Shown here in pieces: positions 6,450 to 11,535 of a DNA stretch of 11,535 bases. The DNA comes from JAAUQA01 sp036351435. Lineage in GTDB: Bacteria; Pseudomonadota; Gammaproteobacteria; Competibacterales; Competibacteraceae. Numbering within the stretch: position 1 is the stretch's first letter; each line of letters starts with the position of its first letter. The position numbers and the translations under genes were made by a program. Location: the NCBI GenBank assembly GCA_036351435.1, contig JAZBPA010000075.1, positions 1-11,535 on the forward strand, given 5' to 3'. The notes under the pieces were generated by a model. That model did no database searches. It was not told where the DNA came from and worked only from the letters and a program-made list of their open reading frames with translations.

Positions 6450-8930
6450 ATGAAACTGCAAACTAAGCTCTTGATCATGGTGATACCGCTGATCGTATTG
6501 CCGTTGATTACGCTTGGGTTTCTAGGCCATGCCAAACTGGAAGATATGTCCAGTGAACGGATTCTTCAGGAAGCGCGCATTTTGACCGAGGAGCTCGGCG
6601 ACAGTGTGACACTGATGTTGCAAACTGCCCAAGCGAATTTGGAGCTTTTTTCCCGGTCCCCACTGTTACAGAAGTACCTGCTGACGGCGGATGAAGCACA
6701 ACGCTATACGCTCCTGCAGCCATCCCTGCTCAGTTTGTTCAGAAATTATCAACTGGCTTATCCCGAATACTATGAAATACGTGTCATTCTGCCTGATGGT
6801 TACGAGGATACCCGTGTTACGCTTCATCCAATCCCCAACATTACCGAACAGGAGCAACAATCCACCGAATTCAGGCAACTACAGCGGTCCGCGCCAGGTA
6901 GTACCTTATTGACGTTTCAAAACAACCCGGATAATCATCAAACTGCACTCTATGCAGGCAAATCACTCTGGTTTCGTGATCCATCAATGGACCCTATCAC
7001 GGCAGAACCCATCTTGCGGGGCTATCTGATTGTCACTATCGACCCTCATTTTATAGCCCATGAGGTGGCTGAGCATAAGGCGGGGCTGAGTGGTTATCTC
7101 CTTTTCACTAACGCCAATCGGCAAATACTGTTTCATAACGATTCAGCCCGCATCGGCGAGAAAATTTCAGCCGATCTGTTTAGCGATCTAATCAGTTCAG
7201 TCGAGCAAGATGAGGTCCTGAATGCTGAGGTAAACGGAGAACGGGTATTGTTTTTGGGGCACCTCTTAAAAGACAAATTCTATTTGTTTGTGGTGATTCC
7301 ACAGCGTGATTTATTAGCCGCCAGTCGCGAAATGAGCCAGTTGGTTGGCTACGTTACAATTATCGCCATTCTGGTGACCTTGACCTTGGTTATTTTCCTA
7401 CTCAAGCGTTTATTGATCAGCCGTATCTCAAAATTAGCGCAAGCTGCGAAAGAGATTGGGCAAGGCAATCTGTCAGTCCCCATTGAAACCAGCCCGCATG
7501 ACGAGCTCGGGGATCTCGCGCAATCGTTTAAAGAAATGGCCGACAATGTGCAAAAATCTCAACAACAAATCGAACGGCTGGCGTTTTACGATAGCTTGAC
7601 CGGGCTGCCCAATCGGGTGTTGTTCAAGCAACAGCTGGATTACGCTATCGCTCATGGTGAACGGCATAACAAACCCTTAGCCCTGTTGTTTCTTGATTTT
7701 GATAACTTTAAGTGGATCAATGACACACTCAGCCATGAAGTCGGTGATACGTTCCTCCAGAAAATGGCTGATCGAATTGCTAATGCCTTACGCAAAGAAG
7801 ACATGGTGGTCAGAGGATCTGGAGAAGACAACATTGTCGCGCGTTTGGGTGGGGATGAGTTTCTGGTGCTAGTGCGAGATTTACGCGGCACTCATGATGC
7901 TGGAGCGGTAGCGCGGCGTATTCTGAATGCACTGGCTCAACCGCTAAGCCTCGCCGGTTACGACATCAATGTATCGGCTAGTATCGGTATTACGTTGTGG
8001 CCGGATGACGGTGACAAGGCTGAAGAGTTAATCAAAACTGCTGATATCGCAATGTACGAAGCCAAACGCCGGGGCAAAGGAGGTTACCAATACTACTCTA
8101 GCGCCATGGAGGACATCACTGCTCGCCGACTTACCTTGGAGACCCGTCTACAACATGCCCTCGATACCGGGCAATTACTGCTCTACTATCAGCCTCAAGT
8201 GGAGGTGGTAAGCGGTCGGATTATCGGTTTCGAGGCCCTGTTACGTTGGCAGGACCCTGAATTCGGCATGATTACCCCAAATGTTTTTTTACCGCTGGCT
8301 GAGGAAACCGGCTTGATCATGCCGATTACAGCTTGGGTGCTAGGAGAGGCATGTCGGCAAGCCAAACAGTGGCAAATGAACGGTCTGGGGGATTTGTCCG
8401 TGTCCGTCAACATCTCTGGCATTGATGTCGAGCGCACCAATTTGAGTACGATTGTTGCTGAAACGCTTGCGGAGACCGGGCTTGGAGCAGAATCCTTGGT
8501 GCTGGAACTCACCGAGACTTGCGTTATGGCTGCGCAAGACACTGTTGTTCCGACACTCGCCGGACTAAAAACGCAAGGGGTGAAAATAGCGTTGGATGAT
8601 TTCGGCACCGGCTATTCGTCACTCAACCGCTTGAAGCAATTACCCATTGATGAATTGAAAATCGACCGCAGTTTTCTCGCTAATCTACCCGTCTCTGAAG
8701 ACGATGCAGCCATTGTTTCAATGATTACGGCTATTGCCCAGACCCTGCACTTGAAGGTAACTGCTGAGGGTGTAGAGACTCAGGGCATGTTAGAATTCGT
8801 CAAAGCAGCCAGGTGTGATTATGCCCAAGGATTTCTGTTCAGCACCCCGGTTCCGGCCTCGTCAATTCCTAGTCTGCTGAAACGCTTTGCCGGTGTTGCC
8901 GGGCTAACTGGATCGATAGGTTCTAATTAA
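6450..8930 (+). CDS. MbaA-like membrane sensor with HAMP, GGDEF and EAL domains
   Basis: An 826-aa inner-membrane protein that can make and/or break cyclic di-GMP. In order: TM helix at about 8-26; periplasmic sensor at about 28-295, possibly Cache-like; TM helix at about 297-319; HAMP at about 318-372; GGDEF domain at about 375-550 opening with DSLTGLPNR (381-389); EAL domain at about 560-815. The cyclase motif GGDEF is intact at 467-471. The phosphodiesterase residues also look intact: EAL (595-597), N654, ELTE (686-689), DDFGTG (716-721), K737 and AEGVE (772-776). RKED at 448-451 matches the inhibitory RxxD, but 15 rather than 5 residues separate it from GGDEF. Two binding-protein genes sit directly upstream, as nspS does before mbaA in Vibrio cholerae, where the ligand-bound protein shifts the balance of the two activities and so biofilm formation. 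Domain calls are secure; the ligand and the direction of switching are not. Confidence 0.95.
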   Translation: MKLQTKLLIMVIPLIVLPLITLGFLGHAKLEDMSSERILQEARILTEELGDSVTLMLQTAQANLELFSRSPLLQKYLLTADEAQRYTLLQPSLLSLFRNYQLAYPEYYEIRVILPDGYEDTRVTLHPIPNITEQEQQSTEFRQLQRSAPGSTLLTFQNNPDNHQTALYAGKSLWFRDPSMDPITAEPILRGYLIVTIDPHFIAHEVAEHKAGLSGYLLFTNANRQILFHNDSARIGEKISADLFSDLISSVEQDEVLNAEVNGERVLFLGHLLKDKFYLFVVIPQRDLLAASREMSQLVGYVTIIAILVTLTLVIFLLKRLLISRISKLAQAAKEIGQGNLSVPIETSPHDELGDLAQSFKEMADNVQKSQQQIERLAFYDSLTGLPNRVLFKQQLDYAIAHGERHNKPLALLFLDFDNFKWINDTLSHEVGDTFLQKMADRIANALRKEDMVVRGSGEDNIVARLGGDEFLVLVRDLRGTHDAGAVARRILNALAQPLSLAGYDINVSASIGITLWPDDGDKAEELIKTADIAMYEAKRRGKGGYQYYSSAMEDITARRLTLETRLQHALDTGQLLLYYQPQVEVVSGRIIGFEALLRWQDPEFGMITPNVFLPLAEETGLIMPITAWVLGEACRQAKQWQMNGLGDLSVSVNISGIDVERTNLSTIVAETLAETGLGAESLVLELTETCVMAAQDTVVPTLAGLKTQGVKIALDDFGTGYSSLNRLKQLPIDELKIDRSFLANLPVSEDDAAIVSMITAIAQTLHLKVTAEGVETQGMLEFVKAARCDYAQGFLFSTPVPASSIPSLLKRFAGVAGLTGSIGSN

Positions 8931-8967
8931 AACTGCATCCAGCCGATTTCAAGCTCGCATCACCTTG

Positions 8968-8995
8968 ATAGCAAGCACGCTAGGCGTTCTGCTAT
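8968..8995. terminator. Hairpin between the convergent sensor and draG genes
   Basis: ATAGCA at 8968-8973 pairs with TGCTAT at 8990-8995. Inside it ACGC (8977-8980) pairs with GCGT (8984-8987) around a TAG loop. It lies 37 bp after the sensor stop and overlaps the draG stop codon. Neither side has a clear T-run, so bidirectional termination is possible but weakly supported. Confidence 0.35.
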
Positions 8996-9885
8996 TCCTC
9001 GCTGGACAACTTGAGCAAGGCCAACGCTTGTTGTTGACAGCGGTGGCGTACTTGATTATCCAAAGCGCGTAACCAAGCTTGTGGTATCGCCTGTTGGCCG
9101 TAGAGTGCTCCGGCAATCATTCCGGCAATCGCACCGGTGGTGTCGGCATCGCCGCCCCGGTTGACCACATCGACTAAACAGTCGCGAAAATTATCGGTAT
9201 CGAACAGCGCCTGCAGCACCGCCTGTAGGGTTTCTACGATGTAGGCGCTGGGATTTTCTCGGCGGCGACCCCGGAAACCGAATTCTGGAAACGCATTAAG
9301 CAGTGTTCGCACCGGCCCATTCAGCAGCGCGGGAATATCGGCCCCTTGCAGGGCAGCTTGAACCATAAGCACTACGCATTCGGTAGCAGCATCGGATAGC
9401 GGATTATGGTGCGTTACATGGGCTTGCGCTCGACACGCTTCCCGCACCCCATCAGGATGTTGCCCAAGGGTAGCTAAGGCCACCGGCAATACCCGCATAC
9501 AGGCCCCATTGCCGGCGTCATAGGGATTTTCCGGCGAGCTGGGTTGCCCTGTCATTCTAAAATGCAGAATGCCCCGGCGTACCGTATTACCGATATCCAC
9601 CGGTTTCTGCCGCATCCAGTTGTCGAATGCGTGCGCAGCAGCAACGGCATCCACATGCCCTTTCATCAAGATAGCCTCGCCTAGAGCCAGTGCCATCGTC
9701 GTGTCATCGGTTACTTGACCGGAAGGTAACTTTAACCAGCCACCGCCGCGAATCTGATCGTGCACGCCGTATTGTGCTTGGATTTCACGTGGGAGCATGA
9801 ACTCGACAGTCGCTCCCAGCGCATCGCCGATGGCCAGCCCTAAATAGGCGCTAGTGGCACGCGATGGCAGTACCGCGTTAAGCAT
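8992..9885 (-). CDS. draG: ADP-ribosyl-[dinitrogen reductase] hydrolase (DraG)
   Basis: A 297-aa cytoplasmic ADP-ribosylglycohydrolase, close in length and sequence to DraG of Rhodospirillum rubrum. DraG removes ADP-ribose from an arginine of nitrogenase reductase (NifH) and so restores nitrogenase activity after an ammonium or darkness switch-off. Seen here: GLAIGDALGATVEF at 16-29; the first di-metal site VTDDTTM at 58-64; KPVDIGNTVRRG at 94-105; DAGNGACMR at 123-131; THHNPLSDAA at 158-167; and the second metal site NRGGDADTTG at 242-251. All metal ligands appear present, so the enzyme should be active. The ATG is preceded by AAGG at 7 nt. Its usual partner draT, which adds the ADP-ribose, is not in the window and the neighbours are unrelated. 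A wider ADP-ribosylglycohydrolase role cannot be excluded, but the GGGWLKL and GGDADTTGAIAGM stretches favour DraG itself. Confidence 0.93.
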   Translation of the reverse strand: MLNAVLPSRATSAYLGLAIGDALGATVEFMLPREIQAQYGVHDQIRGGGWLKLPSGQVTDDTTMALALGEAILMKGHVDAVAAAHAFDNWMRQKPVDIGNTVRRGILHFRMTGQPSSPENPYDAGNGACMRVLPVALATLGQHPDGVREACRAQAHVTHHNPLSDAATECVVLMVQAALQGADIPALLNGPVRTLLNAFPEFGFRGRRRENPSAYIVETLQAVLQALFDTDNFRDCLVDVVNRGGDADTTGAIAGMIAGALYGQQAIPQAWLRALDNQVRHRCQQQALALLKLSSEE

Positions 9886-9894
9886 GTCTTTGCC

Positions 9895-9925
9895 TTATCA
9901 AAATGCTTCGATCAAACAGTATAGT
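9895..9925 (+). promoter_or_regulatory. Candidate promoter of the AlpA-like gene
   Basis: A good -10 box TATAGT lies at 9920-9925, with a weak -35 TTATCA at 9895-9900 (19-bp spacer). The start of transcription would fall near 9932, just before the GGGAGG ribosome site at 9934. The first palindrome overlaps the -10 box. The transcript would not contain the ATG at 9903. Confidence 0.4.
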
Positions 9926-10133
9926 AAGCTTACGGGAGGTTACGCTATGCTCCTGTAAGCTTACGAAAGATCGAGTCCTGTTTACCGGTATCAGTCTACC
10001 CACTGCCTATCGCTTAGCCCGGCAGAACCGCTTCCCCAAACCGCGCAAGCTAGGCCTGAGGGCTTCCGGTTGGTTGCGCGCGGAATTGGAAGCCTTCGCC
10101 CGTGGCGAGTGGCAACCGAAACAACAGCCCTGA
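9903..10133 (+). CDS. AlpA-like regulator/excisionase, start probably frameshifted
   Basis: The C-terminal 60 residues match the AlpA family of small helix-turn-helix proteins that regulate or excise prophages and integrative elements. The HTH is TGISLPTAYRLARQ, followed by the family hallmark FPKPRKLGLRASGWLRAELE. The uninterrupted frame begins at ATG 9903 (76 aa), but its first 18 codons cross the promoter, operators and ribosome site and look unlike AlpA. If the single T at 9956 were absent, ATG 9947, with a perfect ribosome site, would run straight into the body as MLLKLTKDRV and give a normal 61-aa AlpA. So the gene is either inactivated by a one-base insertion, read by an unusual frameshift, or affected by a sequencing error. 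AlpA genes usually lie near an integrase; none is in the window. Confidence 0.7.
   Translation: MLRSNSIVSLREVTLCSCKLTKDRVLFTGISLPTAYRLARQNRFPKPRKLGLRASGWLRAELEAFARGEWQPKQQP
9924..9964. promoter_or_regulatory. Twin palindromic operators GTAAGCTTAC
   Basis: The perfect 10-bp palindrome GTAAGCTTAC occurs at 9924-9933 and again at 9955-9964, both followed by G. The centres are 31 bp apart, about three helical turns, so dimers bound to both would lie on the same face. They flank the ribosome site and ATG of the AlpA-like gene, and the left one overlaps its -10 box. Binding would block this promoter and could also affect draG, which diverges 39 bp away. The binding protein is unknown; self-regulation by the AlpA-like protein or control by an element repressor are both possible. 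Confidence 0.55.
9934..9939 (+). promoter_or_regulatory. Strong ribosome site before an out-of-frame ATG
   Basis: GGGAGG is placed ideally, 7 nt before the ATG at 9947. That ATG reads only two further codons, CTC and CTG, and then TAA at 9956-9958. The AlpA-like body starts right there in the frame one base further on, so this signal appears to be the original start of that gene. Confidence 0.55.
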
Positions 10134-10142
10134 TCCCTGCCG

Positions 10143-10367
10143 ATGGCCAAGCCTGGTGACGATCATGCTGGTTCAACCGCAGCCAGCGATTATCCGGTGT
10201 ACCCTGGTGACGAACCTTCGCTCTGCGATGCTGATACCTCTCCGCCGAAAGTACAAGACGTAAAGTCCGGTAGCGCGGGCAACAATGGTGGACAGGGTGT
10301 TAGTCAGCGCGTGTTCTGCTACTCGTTCGTCAACAACGTCGCCGATGTCAATCCCCGTCGGGTTTAA
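10143..10367 (+). CDS. Doubtful small hypothetical protein
   Basis: A 74-aa reading frame beginning 9 bp after the AlpA-like stop. It is rich in glycine, serine, aspartate and proline, with no signal peptide, membrane helix or motif I recognise. There is no ribosome site before its ATG. The sequence CCTGGTGACGA occurs at 10152-10162 and again, in frame, at 10203-10213. Position after an AlpA-like gene suits a small mobile-element gene or its remnant, but composition alone does not show that it is translated. Confidence 0.25.
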   Translation: MAKPGDDHAGSTAASDYPVYPGDEPSLCDADTSPPKVQDVKSGSAGNNGGQGVSQRVFCYSFVNNVADVNPRRV

Positions 10368-10413
10368 ACCGGCCTGGTAAACGGTTGACAGTTACATTAA
10401 AAAGCTGAGGCTT

Positions 10414-10440
10414 TATTGCAGTTGCTGGTTGCCTGCAATA
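10414..10440. promoter_or_regulatory. Hairpin/operator-like inverted repeat upstream of the last gene
   Basis: TATTGCAG at 10414-10421 is matched exactly by CTGCAATA at 10433-10440, with an 11-nt spacer. A TTGACA -35 box lies at 10385-10390, but no good -10 is found 16-18 bp after it (TTTATT at 10412 is 21 bp away). The inverted repeat could be an operator for the following gene. The rest of 10368-10554 holds nothing further, apart from the AAAGG ribosome site at 10541-10545. Confidence 0.35.
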
Positions 10441-10554
10441 CAGTTCGGTATATCATTCCAAAGGTTCTTCAGCACTGCCGTTGGTATTTGGCACGTCGTG
10501 AACGTCAAATATTGCCCTGAGAGTCGCCAATCCCACGGATAAAGGTAAATTTCC

Positions 10555-11535
10555 ATGTCGGATACACCTACTAACGCTGATCAGATCAAATTCAAGGTTT
10601 ATCCGGCCGGGGGTGGTTCCGAAGTCCCGGCATCTTTACTGGTGCAAATCTTCAGTAAGCTGCAAGAGTTGGTGCACCTATTTGCCCTCCAAGAAGAAGG
10701 AGGCACTGTCCGGCAACGCTTGCGGCTGTCTGATGAACTCAAGCGCAAGTATGTGCTGCACCTGCACCCGCCCGAAGTCGGGAGTTTCGCCGTAGCCGGT
10801 CGGGTAGCCGGTCAAGGCGTCGATTCATTTGTGCCGGAACAAGCGCGCCAGGTTTTAGAAAAAATACACCAGTTCAGCCATGCTGTGGTATCCAGTAATG
10901 AGGATGGAATTCGCCAGTTAGTGCCGGATGGCCGTTTGCGCCATCGCACGTTGTCCTGTCTATCCGCTCTTAGTCCTCCACCGGGTAGCGGTTATCGCTA
11001 CGAAATGGCATCCGGTACGGAACCCAGTATATCCCTGGATGAAACCCTGCCGGCCCGCATTGAGGAATGGTTGAAAACACCGGAGGAACGCGCCGAGGCA
11101 CCGACGGTAACCGGCCGATTGGAAGCGATTTCTTTCGGTGAACGCAAGCTCACGATCATCTATCGCCCCAAGTCACGTCAGCTGGAATGTTTTTACGACC
11201 AAGACATTGAACTTATGTTGTTGGAAAATCGGAGGGGCTTAATTCAAGTCACCGGACAAGTGTTAATGGACGATGAAGGCCACCCTAAACGAATTGATGA
11301 AGTTGAACAAATTCGGGAACTTGAACTGTCACCGTTCGTACTTAGCGAGATCGCGGGCCGAGATTTTCGGTTACGACCTCGAAACGTGTTCAGGTTTTTG
11401 CCAGGGCTGACGGATGATGAACAATTTCTTTGTCTGGAGCACGCACCTTGGAGTCTTGATGTGTTTGCCATCACCCGCGCTGAACTGTTCTCGGAATTAA
11501 AGGAACAGATCGTCATGCTATGGCAAGAGTATGCC
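10555..11535 (+). CDS. Unrecognised protein, 3' end outside the window
   Basis: A continuous reading frame of 327 codons from ATG 10555 to the window edge, without a stop, preceded by AAAGG at 9 nt. The product looks soluble and acidic, with no signal peptide or membrane helix. An N-terminal half (1-170) includes a helical segment around VPASLLVQIFSKLQELVHLF. A beta-rich second half begins near residue 184 with VTGRLEAISFGERKLTIIY and repeats a related pattern near LIQVTGQVLMDDEG, suggesting two similar strands or barrel-like units. The last visible part (VFAITRAELFSELKEQI, then MLWQEYA) is an amphipathic helix of a kind I associate with uncharacterised proteins near toxin-antitoxin genes, without being able to name a family. 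Codon use looks like real coding sequence. Its role is unknown; the next gene, outside the window, would be informative. Confidence 0.8.
   Translation, partial: MSDTPTNADQIKFKVYPAGGGSEVPASLLVQIFSKLQELVHLFALQEEGGTVRQRLRLSDELKRKYVLHLHPPEVGSFAVAGRVAGQGVDSFVPEQARQVLEKIHQFSHAVVSSNEDGIRQLVPDGRLRHRTLSCLSALSPPPGSGYRYEMASGTEPSISLDETLPARIEEWLKTPEERAEAPTVTGRLEAISFGERKLTIIYRPKSRQLECFYDQDIELMLLENRRGLIQVTGQVLMDDEGHPKRIDEVEQIRELELSPFVLSEIAGRDFRLRPRNVFRFLPGLTDDEQFLCLEHAPWSLDVFAITRAELFSELKEQIVMLWQEYA

Noticed and set aside
8195..8608. Open frame of 137 codons on the - strand within the EAL region
   Set aside because: Serine-rich, low-complexity translation opposite a clearly conserved EAL domain; a shadow frame.
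10361..10370. Palindrome GGTTTAAACC
   Set aside because: A single 10-bp palindrome overlapping the stop of a doubtful frame; without a second copy or context it is not evidence of a site.

Overview
The window reads as a chromosomal stretch of a gammaproteobacterium, probably one able to fix nitrogen. The grounds are a PotD-type binding protein/GGDEF-EAL operon like NspS-MbaA of Vibrio cholerae, a DraG-type glycohydrolase that normally reactivates nitrogenase reductase, and an AlpA-type regulator of mobile elements. The genus cannot be fixed from this sequence. No tRNA, rRNA, CRISPR array or intact insertion sequence was seen.

Left part (167-3943): two adjacent two-gene modules on the + strand that look like a small defence island. 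The first is an ABC-type AAA ATPase followed, with an ATGA overlap, by a small TOPRIM-like protein. The second is a winged-helix AbiEi-type antitoxin overlapping by 29 bp a nucleotidyltransferase of AbiEii type. A 279-bp gap after them holds a large imperfect inverted repeat, a small GC-rich hairpin and a leader with competing hairpins.

Middle part (4223-8930): a three-gene operon with two tandem paralogous PotD/NspS-like binding proteins and a membrane sensor with HAMP, GGDEF and EAL domains. No transporter permease or ATPase gene is present. The arrangement therefore fits a polyamine-type (or related ligand) sensing system controlling cyclic di-GMP, rather than uptake. The doubling of the binding protein, with different signal peptides and pocket residues, is the most distinctive point of the window.

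Right part (8992-11535): draG on the - strand, convergent with the sensor gene, then a divergent promoter region with two identical 10-bp palindromes spaced 31 bp apart. Next is an AlpA-like excisionase/regulator whose ideal ribosome site and ATG are out of frame with its body by one base. A doubtful 74-aa reading frame follows. Last is an unrecognised gene of at least 327 codons that runs off the right edge. This end probably marks the border of an integrated or decayed mobile element.
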